Shown in pieces: positions 1-5,738 of a stretch of DNA of 10,590 bases. Below the pieces are notes generated by a model. The model saw nothing but the letters and a program-made list of their open reading frames with translations, was not told the origin of the DNA and ran no database searches. This DNA is from an uncultured Collinsella sp. GTDB taxonomy: Bacteria > Actinomycetota > Coriobacteriia > Coriobacteriales > Coriobacteriaceae. Position 1 is the first letter of the stretch, and every line of letters starts with the position of its first letter. Location: positions 1 to 10,590 of the forward strand of contig URXE01000068.1 of NCBI GenBank assembly GCA_900551815.1. Reading direction: 5' to 3'. A program made the translations under genes and the position numbers.

Positions 1-1775
1 TGGATATCAAGCTCACGCTCAACGGCGGCTTGGGCCGATTCGAGGGGCTCGTGCGCGGCGAGTACAAAACCGTGCGAATTCGAGATAAGCGTATAGCCCG
101 CAATGCCCGTTGTAGGCTGATACGCTTTCGAGAAACCACCGTCGATCATGATGACCTTGCCATTGCACTTCACCGGGTCTTCGCCATCTTTCACCTTCAC
201 AGGTACGTGGCCGCAAATGATATGAGACGTTTCAGGGTCAAGCCCAAAATCACGGAAGATACCCGCAAACACGTCCTCGTTGTCGAGAAGCGTATAGAAG
301 GGGTTCTTCACCTCTTTGCGCGCTGCCTTATCGGCAATAAGATAGAGCTCGAAAGTTGCCATCTTGCTCTTCGCAAACAAGGGAGACCCCTCGCCCAGCC
401 ACAAGTACCACAGCATATCGGCGCCACGCTTGCGCATTTCAGCATCCTCGTCGAAAAACGCGATGCGCACCCATCGCTCCATTTCGTCATAGAGTGCGCG
501 GCCCTTAAGCTTCTTACCGAAAACATCAACTTCTTTCAAACTACCATCGGCATTCAAGGGAACGCATGCATGGAACAGCAGGTTGCCGTTGGTGACCTTG
601 TACATCGAGCCATGGGTGTAGAGGAAATCGATATGGCGATGCAGGTGGTCGGCGGTAACAAACTCGGACACGAGCTTGTCGATGATGTGTTGCTCCTGGG
701 GCGTGAGCGTGTAGGGGTCCGCCGGATCGACGGTGGGGAAGTCGTTGGTCGTGAGCGGCCACACACTGCCGTCGGCGAGCGTGACCGTGCCGGTGTCGTG
801 GTCGATCTTGTCGAGCAGCAGGCGGTCGGTCATGTCGAACTCGGGGTGGCGCTGGATAATCTGGCCCTCGAGTTTAAAGAGCAGCACGTTGATGGCCTTG
901 ATCAGCGGGGTGATGGACTCACCGGCGGTGTAGGTAGCATCGGCAAAGGCGACGAGCTCGCGCAGTGAGATACCGTAGTCGTTCTCGAGGATCTCGTAGT
1001 TGTCGTAGCGCAGGTTGTTGCGCAGCACCGTGGCGATGCAGGCGGGCTCGCCGGCAGCGGCGCCCATCCACAGCAGGTCGTGGTTGCCCCACTGGATGTC
1101 GAGCGAATGATAGGTGAGCAGGCGGTCCATAATTTTGGCCGCGCCGCCGCCACGGTCGAAGATATCGCCCACCAGGTGCAGGTGGTCGACGGCCAGGCGC
1201 TTGATGAGCGAGGCGAGCGACTCGATAAAGTCGTCGGCGCTTGCGGTCTCTAGGATGGACTCCACGATGCGCTCGTGATAGCGCACACGATAGTTGTTCT
1301 CGTCCGGATGCGTGTGCAGCAACTCGTCGATGATGTAGGCGTAATCGCGCGGGATGGCCTTACGCACCTTGGAGCGCGTATAGCGGCTCGAAAGCGAGCG
1401 GGCAACCATGATGAGCTGGTCGAGCATTGTCTTGTACCAGGTGGGGGAGTCCTCGCGCCGGCTGCGGACCAGCTCGATCTTCTCGCGCGGGTAGTAGATG
1501 AGCGTGCACAACTCGCCCTTTTCGTCAAAGGAGAGCGTGTCGCCAAAGATCTCGTCGACATGTTCGCGCACGACACCCGAGCAGTTGTTGAGGATGTGCA
1601 TAAAGGCTTCGTACTCGCCGTGCACGTCGCTCATAAAATGCTCGGTGCCTTTGGGCAGGTTGAGAATGGCCGAGAGATTGATAATCTCGGTAAACGCGGA
1701 TTGCTCGGTGGGAAATTGTCTCGACAGCAGACGCAGATACTTAAAGTCTTGCAGGTTGCGATCGAATGCGACCAT
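1..1775 (-). CDS. fbp: Class III fructose-1,6-bisphosphatase, 3' end cut by window edge
   Basis: Hydrolyses fructose-1,6-bisphosphate to fructose-6-phosphate, the gluconeogenic step, in the cytoplasm. The frame is open from ATG at 1775 to the left edge: 591 residues, against about 640-670 for this family, so only the C-terminus is missing. It has the metallophosphatase signatures in order: MSDVHGEYEAF with Asp50 and His52, GDIFDRGG at 203-210, GNHDLLW at 230-236, then LFHAC (His402) and CGHVPVK (His523). These are the expected metal and phosphate ligands of the Firmicutes-type (YydE/Fbp class III) enzyme, unrelated to the class I and II FBPases. GGAAGG lies 6 bases before the chosen ATG. The gene diverges from degV. 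Bases 61-600 (C-terminal part) are only about 52% GC, against about 62% for the rest, and use more A/T-ending codons. Confidence 0.95.
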   Translation of the reverse strand, partial: MVAFDRNLQDFKYLRLLSRQFPTEQSAFTEIINLSAILNLPKGTEHFMSDVHGEYEAFMHILNNCSGVVREHVDEIFGDTLSFDEKGELCTLIYYPREKIELVRSRREDSPTWYKTMLDQLIMVARSLSSRYTRSKVRKAIPRDYAYIIDELLHTHPDENNYRVRYHERIVESILETASADDFIESLASLIKRLAVDHLHLVGDIFDRGGGAAKIMDRLLTYHSLDIQWGNHDLLWMGAAAGEPACIATVLRNNLRYDNYEILENDYGISLRELVAFADATYTAGESITPLIKAINVLLFKLEGQIIQRHPEFDMTDRLLLDKIDHDTGTVTLADGSVWPLTTNDFPTVDPADPYTLTPQEQHIIDKLVSEFVTADHLHRHIDFLYTHGSMYKVTNGNLLFHACVPLNADGSLKEVDVFGKKLKGRALYDEMERWVRIAFFDEDAEMRKRGADMLWYLWLGEGSPLFAKSKMATFELYLIADKAARKEVKNPFYTLLDNEDVFAGIFRDFGLDPETSHIICGHVPVKVKDGEDPVKCNGKVIMIDGGFSKAYQPTTGIAGYTLISNSHGFVLAAHEPLESAQAAVERELDI

Positions 1776-1802
1776 GAAACACCTTCCGATATGGTTGGTA
1801 AA

Positions 1803-1832
1803 ACTGATAAACAGCGTCAAACGTTTATCAGT
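1803..1832. promoter_or_regulatory. Perfect 10-bp inverted repeat upstream of fbp, candidate operator
   Basis: ACTGATAAAC at 1803-1812 and its exact reverse complement GTTTATCAGT at 1823-1832 are separated by 10 bases, so the half-sites sit about two helical turns apart. On the minus strand the spacer carries TTGACG (1820-1815), a good -35-like hexamer for fbp, although I see no good -10 at the usual distance. The repeat lies 28-57 bases before the fbp start. A dimeric or tetrameric repressor site is the simplest reading; an RNA hairpin in the fbp leader is the alternative. Confidence 0.55.
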
Positions 1833-1891
1833 ATGCGCCGGCTTTGTTTCGATTTTGCGCCGGCGGCTGAATTGTCGGCTGAACGGTTTGG

Positions 1892-1903
1892 TAAATCGAT
1901 TTA
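1892..1903. promoter_or_regulatory. 12-bp perfect palindrome, possible protein-binding site
   Basis: TAAATCGATTTA is a perfect palindrome near the middle of the fbp-degV gap. It overlaps one of the two copies of TTTGGTAAAT. Function is unknown; an AT-rich palindrome of this length can occur by chance. Confidence 0.3.
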
Positions 1904-1994
1904 GTTGAGGTTGATGTGTCGGTTGGGTGGAGACGACAGAAGGTGTTTTCTCAGATATTTATGCGTGGGGCCGGTGGAGACGATGGTGGTAAAG

Positions 1995-2035
1995 ATGTTC
2001 ACTATTTTTGGTTCGATTTGGTAAATAGTGGACAT
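1995..2035. promoter_or_regulatory. 13-bp imperfect inverted repeat upstream of degV, candidate operator
   Basis: ATGTTCACTATTT (1995-2007) pairs with AAATAGTGGACAT (2023-2035) at 12 of 13 positions, the exception being a T/G. The 15-base spacer contains TTGGT twice, exactly 10 bases apart (2008-2012 and 2018-2022). The right arm ends about 27 bases before the degV -10 element, just upstream of where a -35 would lie. That position suits an activator or a repressor. The binding protein cannot be named from sequence. Confidence 0.5.
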
Positions 2036-2056
2036 ATGTACCGCATGTAGGCTCAC

Positions 2057-2067
2057 TGTGCGATAAT
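2057..2067 (+). promoter_or_regulatory. Extended -10 promoter element of degV
   Basis: TGTGCGATAAT contains an extended -10 (TGC followed by GATAAT at 2062-2067). There is no clear -35. The same 11 bases occur on the minus strand upstream of metG, which supports promoter function. The predicted transcription start is about 2074, giving a short leader that includes the AAGGAG ribosome binding site at 2084-2089. Confidence 0.5.
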
Positions 2068-2095
2068 TTGCGCAGCAATGAGTAAGGAGCCTCAT

Positions 2096-2986
2096 ATGAG
2101 TGATTTTGTCCTGACCTGTGAATCCGCCGCCGATCGAACCCGTGAGTTCTTTGCGTCGCGCAATATCCCTGTCGTGTGTTTTCATTACGAGATCGACGAT
2201 GTTGTCTATACGGACGATCTGTATCAGTCGATTACGCCGGACGAGTTTTTTGCCCAGATTGCCGCGGGCGCCATGCCCAAGACGTCTCAGGTGAGCGTGG
2301 GTGAGTACGAGGAGTTTTGGGAGCCGTTTGTTGCCGAGGGTAAAGACGTGCTGCACCTGGCGTTGTCGTCGGGTATTTCGGGCACGTATGGATCGGCCTG
2401 CGTTGCGGCACAGATGCTCGCGGATCGCTATCCTCAGGGCGGCAAGGTGCGCGTTATCGATTCGTTGGCGGCGTCTTCGGGCTTTGGCCTGCTGGCGGAA
2501 TGTGCCGCCGACGTTCGCGATAGCGGCGCTTCGCTCGACGAGACGGCCGCTTGGATTGAGGAGCATAAACTCAACCTTCACCACTGGTTCTTCTCGACCG
2601 ATCTGTCGAGCTACCTGCGCGGCGGTCGCATTTCGGCCGCGAGCGCGATTATCGGCACGGCGCTTAAGATTTGCCCACTTATGACGGTCGATTGCGAAGG
2701 TGGGCTGTCGCCACGTGAGAAGATTCGCACCAAGAAGCGCGCGATTTCCGAGATGGCCAAGACCGTGATGGCGCATGTGCAGGACGGCGCGAACTATTCG
2801 GGCAAGTGCATCATGTCGCACTCGGCGTGCCGCGAGGACGCCGAGGCCGTTGCGGCACTGATAGAGGAACAGGTTCCGCAGCTCAAAGGCAAGATTGAGA
2901 TCAATAGCATCGGTGCCCTGATTGGCTCGCATACCGGCCCCGGCACGGTGGCCGTCTTCTTTATGGGCGACAAGCGCGTGGATTAG
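2096..2986 (+). CDS. DegV family (fatty-acid-binding, FakB-like) protein
   Basis: DegV/FakB proteins bind one long-chain fatty acid in a buried cleft; FakB members present it to the kinase FakA for acyl-phosphate formation. The 296-residue product is the usual length. Landmarks are TSQVS at 63-67, LSSGISGTYGSA at 90-101, IDSLAASSGFGL at 121-132, LRGGRIS at 174-180, KICPLM at 191-196 and IGSHTGPGTVAVFF at 276-289, all matching the family. The start is ATG 2096, not in-frame ATG 2078, because AAGGAG (2084-2089) sits 6 bases before 2096 and lies inside the longer version. It is single-gene, with its own promoter and a terminator at 3044. No fakA is visible here, so the partner, and whether it truly acts in fatty-acid activation, are open. 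Confidence 0.93.
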   Translation: MSDFVLTCESAADRTREFFASRNIPVVCFHYEIDDVVYTDDLYQSITPDEFFAQIAAGAMPKTSQVSVGEYEEFWEPFVAEGKDVLHLALSSGISGTYGSACVAAQMLADRYPQGGKVRVIDSLAASSGFGLLAECAADVRDSGASLDETAAWIEEHKLNLHHWFFSTDLSSYLRGGRISAASAIIGTALKICPLMTVDCEGGLSPREKIRTKKRAISEMAKTVMAHVQDGANYSGKCIMSHSACREDAEAVAALIEEQVPQLKGKIEINSIGALIGSHTGPGTVAVFFMGDKRVD

Positions 2987-3043
2987 CGTTTGTGGGCTGG
3001 CTGACGGTTTTAACGGCTGCGCCTGTCCCTCCTGACACTTGAT

Positions 3044-3092
3044 AACAGAAAAAGGCCCGTCCCGTTGTTTGCGGGACGGGCCTTTTTCTGTT
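3044..3092. terminator. Strong bidirectional rho-independent terminator
   Basis: The arms at 3044-3064 and 3072-3092 are perfectly complementary over 21 bp, with a 7-base loop. Each arm has a GC core (GGCCCGTCCCG and its complement) bordered by AAAAA on the left and TTTTT on the right, so a U-tract follows the core on either strand. It lies 57 bases after degV and begins 4 bases after the stop of the convergent TIM-barrel gene, so it serves both. Confidence 0.95.
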
Positions 3093-3096
3093 GCGG

Positions 3097-4188
3097 CTAG
3101 CGTTTCTTTCCGCGGAAGAAAAAGCCGTGCAGCGAGGGCTTGAGTCCGCGGTTGGCGCGACGTTCCTCGATATGATCGTGGATCGAAGCGACGCGTTCGA
3201 TGACTTCGTCGGGGATCGGCACATCGGGATTCATGTTCTCGACCTGCCTGACCTCGGCGGCGGCGACCTGGTCGATAATGGACACATCGTCGCGCGAGAT
3301 GACGGGCGTGGCGTCTTCCTTCATCTTGCGATAGCGCTGCATCATGTCGGTCTGAAGCTGCTGGGCCGAAGGCGGCGTCCAGATGATGGCATTGGCGCCG
3401 GCAGCGATGGTCTCACGGATGCTCTCGGGCGTCTTGCCGCCCGGTGCGATGAGCGGCAGGTTGGGATAGTGCTCGCGCAGTTCACGCAGGACCTGCGGCG
3501 TGTTCTTGCCGGCCGCGATGTTGAGGATCTTGGCTCCGGCGCGCACCTTGGCGTGAGCATCGTCGTCGCAGCGAACGACCGTGGCGATGACGGGGATGTC
3601 GGCGATGTTGGTGATGTGCTCGACCATCTCGGCGGTAGCGGGGGAATTGACCACGCAGCCCGCCGCGCCCTGCATCTCGGAGACGGCCGCCATCTGCACG
3701 GAGCGCTTACCGGTGGTGGTGCCGCCGCCAACGCCCACAAAGACCGGGCACTCGGCAACGGTCAGCAGCGCCTGCGTAATGGCAGGCTGAGGCGTGAAGG
3801 GGTAGACGGCAAACACGGCATCGGCATTGGAGTTGCGGATGACCGCCACGTCGGTGGTGTAGATGAGCGATTTGATGCGGCGGCCAAAGAGCGTAAAGCC
3901 GCTGGCCTCCTCGATCTCATCGGGCATGCGGAGGGCCGCCTTGCGCAGGCGCCCGTCGATGGGCAGCGGCTCCATGGGCAAGAGGCCGTTGGGAGTTACG
4001 GCCACCTGGGGCTCGGTAAATTCGTCTGCAAGCTCTACCTCGGAGAAGTCGACCGAGGCGACGATGTCCTCGTGAACCTCGGCGGGAACATCGATGGGGG
4101 CTTGGTCGTTCGTCGCGGCAGGCGTATCGAAGGAGCTGGTGCCGACAAAGGCGTCGACGCGCTCGTTTAAATCGTTGAGAGAATCCAT
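3097..4188 (-). CDS. TIM-barrel protein of unknown function with acidic N-terminal extension
   Basis: The product has 363 residues. Residues about 98-290 look like a beta/alpha barrel: regular strands such as AVFAVYPF, CPVFVGVGGG, GCVVNSP, IPVIATVV, KILNIAA, LPLIAPGG and NAIIWTPP alternate with helices. IAPGGKTPESI (247-257) resembles the phosphate-binding loop of aldolase/ThiE-like barrels. GVGGGTTTGKRS (152-163) is strikingly glycine-rich. I recall similar proteins in Firmicutes and Coriobacteriia annotated only as 'hydrolase' or 'beta/alpha barrel protein'; that is memory, not a search. Residues 1-95 are acidic and probably disordered, and residues 290-363 end in a basic tail (FFFRGKKR). 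No signal peptide. The SD before ATG 4188 is weak. No reaction is assigned; a KDPG-aldolase-like lyase or phosphate-sugar enzyme is possible. Confidence 0.8.
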   Translation of the reverse strand: MDSLNDLNERVDAFVGTSSFDTPAATNDQAPIDVPAEVHEDIVASVDFSEVELADEFTEPQVAVTPNGLLPMEPLPIDGRLRKAALRMPDEIEEASGFTLFGRRIKSLIYTTDVAVIRNSNADAVFAVYPFTPQPAITQALLTVAECPVFVGVGGGTTTGKRSVQMAAVSEMQGAAGCVVNSPATAEMVEHITNIADIPVIATVVRCDDDAHAKVRAGAKILNIAAGKNTPQVLRELREHYPNLPLIAPGGKTPESIRETIAAGANAIIWTPPSAQQLQTDMMQRYRKMKEDATPVISRDDVSIIDQVAAAEVRQVENMNPDVPIPDEVIERVASIHDHIEERRANRGLKPSLHGFFFRGKKR

Positions 4189-4210
4189 GGCGGTCCGTTT
4201 CTATGTTCTG

Positions 4211-4230
4211 CGGTCGGCAGTGTACGACCG
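4211..4230 (-). promoter_or_regulatory. Possible -10 inside a small inverted repeat, upstream of the TIM-barrel gene
   Basis: CGGTCG (4211-4216) and CGACCG (4225-4230) form a perfect 6-bp inverted repeat around an 8-base centre. Read on the minus strand that centre contains TACACT (4224-4219), a fair -10 hexamer, about 30 bases before the start at 4188. No strong -35 is visible. A repressor covering the -10 would fit this arrangement, but the repeat is short. Confidence 0.3.
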
Positions 4231-4340
4231 GCGTTGCGAGTGCTAAATCGTTTGACGAGTTGATTTTTCCCCGCCGCGCCATCCGTTAGACTGAAGGACC
4301 GGCGAACGTGAAGGAGCTGTGGTGGCGGGAATCGAGGTGC

Positions 4341-4346
4341 TATCTT
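4341..4346 (+). promoter_or_regulatory. Candidate -10 for the small membrane protein gene
   Basis: TATCTT lies 35 bases before the ATG at 4381, predicting a leader of about 28 bases containing the SD. The -35 region is poor. A rival -10, TAGACT at 4287-4292, would give a longer leader. Confidence 0.3.
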
Positions 4347-4380
4347 GAATGTCCCGTATGCAAAAGAGAGGTGACGCGGT

Positions 4381-4551
4381 ATGGAATTTTCGGCAATGTT
4401 AGGCTCGATTGGCCTATGCGTGGGCGCAATCGCTGCCGCCGCGGTCATCTACTTTGCGGTCACGGCCATTAAGGGCAAAAAGGCCGAGCGCAAGGAGCGT
4501 GAAGCGCTTGCGCGGCATAAGGACCAGCAGGACAGGCACGCACGGCGATAG
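4381..4551 (+). CDS. Small single-pass membrane protein, 56 residues, unknown function
   Basis: ATG 4381 is preceded by a good ribosome binding site (GAGAGGTGA, 4366-4374, 6 bases away). Residues about 6-30 form one hydrophobic, glycine- and alanine-rich helix (LGSIGLCVGAIAAAAVIYFA). The remaining 26 residues are highly charged (KGKKAERKERE..., ending RHARR). The positive-inside rule puts the C-terminus in the cytoplasm. There is no lipobox and no cleavable-signal pattern. It faces the minus-strand methyltransferase gene convergently, 24 bases from that gene's stop codon, and has its own spacer upstream, so it is probably monocistronic. I recognise no family. The strong SD and the helix-plus-charged-tail layout are the evidence that it is real. 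Confidence 0.7.
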   Translation: MEFSAMLGSIGLCVGAIAAAAVIYFAVTAIKGKKAERKEREALARHKDQQDRHARR

Positions 4552-4575
4552 CTTGTTGAGTTTTGAATCCGTGCG

Positions 4576-5679
4576 CTAGCTGCGTTTTCGGACCAGGGCG
4601 ATATAGAAGCCCTCAAAGTCGCGACTGGGCGGAATGGTCAGCGTGCCTGGCATGCCGTTGGCAATGGCCGAGACGTGACCCGCGGCAATGGCTTCGGTAA
4701 GGGCGTTGCACTCGATATGCGGCTTGTCGCCGGTATCCTGTGTGCGACGCGCTTCGCTTTCGCTTGGCGTGCCGTCGAGGGGGATGAGCTCGCAGTCCAT
4801 ATGCTTGTCGAGGGCCTCTTGCAGGGCGTCCTCGTTTTCCTGCGGCAAGATCGAACAGGTCGAATAGACGAGCGTGCCGCCCGGTTTGAGGGCCCCCATG
4901 GCGCGGTCCAGAAGTGCTCGCTGCGAGCGGGCGCACTTGACGAGCAGCTGCTCGGTGAGGCCGCGCAGACTTTTCTCGTTGCCGCTGATGACGGTGCCCG
5001 TACCGGTACAGGGGGCGTCGAGCAGGATACGGTCAAAGCGGAAGAACTCGTCAAGCTTGCGTGCGTCAATACGCATGACGGGCACGTTTTTGGCGCCCTG
5101 GCGGCCCAGATTGGCCTCAAGCTTTTCGGCACGGGGAATGCTCATCTCGCAGGCGGTGAGGTGCGCCTGTCCCTGGGTGAGGGTGGCGATCTGCGTCGTC
5201 TTGCCGCCGGGGGCCGCGCACATATCCAGGATATCCTCGCCGGCCTGCGCGCCCAGCACCAAAGGCGGCATCATGGACGACAGACTCTGCAGGTAGACCT
5301 TGCCGTCACGGTAGATGTCGAGGTCCCACAGGTCGGAAACCTGGGCTTCGGGCAGGATGAAGGCATCCGGGTACCAGGCAACGGAGCGGTGGGCGATCCC
5401 GGCGGCGTCGAGCGCGGCGGCGATGTCCTCGGCGGTCGTCTTGAGCGTGTTGGCGCGCAGCGTGACCGGGCGTGTGGCCGCGGCGCCAAAGCCTTCGATC
5501 ACGAGCTCGGCATCGGCAGGCGTATAGGCGCCGGCAACCGTGTCGACCATAAAGCGCGGCAGGTCGGCGGCGCAGGGAAGGACGGCAAGCTGGTCGGAAA
5601 GCTCGGTAGCGGCAAACTGCCTAAGCTTGAGCTCGGGCTTAACCTGCTTTTTCTGCTTACGACGACGCGGCTTGGACAT
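4576..5679 (-). CDS. NOL1/NOP2/Sun family RNA m5C methyltransferase (RsmB/RsmF-like)
   Basis: Transfers a methyl group from SAM to C5 of a cytosine in RNA, probably 16S rRNA. The 367-residue protein opens with a very basic stretch (residues 1-19), then a pre-catalytic domain to about 125. The Rossmann methyltransferase follows, with SAM motif I DMCAAPGGKT at 152-161, motif IV DAPCTGTG at 221-228 (Cys224, product release) and motif VI YSTCSILPQENE at 272-283 (Cys275, nucleophile). It ends with the family's GFYIA-type strand. The N-terminal NusB-like RNA-binding domain of true RsmB is absent, so the target base is uncertain. ATG 5679 follows a GGAAGGAAAG site. It begins 59 bases after the metG stop with no terminator between, so it is probably cotranscribed. 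Confidence 0.92.
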   Translation of the reverse strand: MSKPRRRKQKKQVKPELKLRQFAATELSDQLAVLPCAADLPRFMVDTVAGAYTPADAELVIEGFGAAATRPVTLRANTLKTTAEDIAAALDAAGIAHRSVAWYPDAFILPEAQVSDLWDLDIYRDGKVYLQSLSSMMPPLVLGAQAGEDILDMCAAPGGKTTQIATLTQGQAHLTACEMSIPRAEKLEANLGRQGAKNVPVMRIDARKLDEFFRFDRILLDAPCTGTGTVISGNEKSLRGLTEQLLVKCARSQRALLDRAMGALKPGGTLVYSTCSILPQENEDALQEALDKHMDCELIPLDGTPSESEARRTQDTGDKPHIECNALTEAIAAGHVSAIANGMPGTLTIPPSRDFEGFYIALVRKRS

Positions 5680-5738
5680 CCGTCTTTCCTTCCCGTCCCA
5701 AATTGACTACTTTCCGGGCACGCTGCTGCCGGCGTGCT

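Larger units (their letters stand above)
1776..2095. other. fbp-degV divergent intergenic region, rich in inverted repeats
   Basis: This is the only gap over 300 bases. It holds two long inverted repeats (1803-1832 and 1995-2035), a 12-bp palindrome (1892-1903) and the degV promoter. It also carries TTTGGTAAAT at 1887-1896 and again at 2017-2026, with a shorter TTGGTAAA at 1795-1802. GGTGGAGACGA occurs at 1926-1936 and 1973-1983. I find no convincing small gene in it. Control of both flanking genes from here is inference. Confidence 0.6.

Noticed and set aside
30..968. 312-codon plus-strand frame opposite fbp
   Set aside because: Antisense shadow. The minus-strand frame carries the class III FBPase motifs throughout.
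1901..2932. 343-codon minus-strand frame over degV and the intergenic gap
   Set aside because: No SD and no recognisable domain, Arg-rich; DegV on the plus strand is unambiguous.
3709..3733. Walker A (P-loop) in GGTTTGKRS of the TIM-barrel protein
   Set aside because: Spacing fits GxxxxGK, but an arginine replaces the required Ser/Thr and the setting is a barrel strand-loop, not a P-loop NTPase fold.
3091..4170. 359-codon plus-strand frame over the TIM-barrel gene
   Set aside because: Shadow of codon bias. It would begin inside the terminator hairpin, and its product is a compositional repeat of Gly, Asp, Val and His.
4349..4402. 17-codon frame starting upstream of the small membrane protein
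   Set aside because: No SD, and it overlaps the better-supported 4381 start in another frame.
4675..5706. 343-codon plus-strand frame over the methyltransferase
   Set aside because: The minus strand encodes intact SAM and catalytic cysteine motifs; this frame has none.
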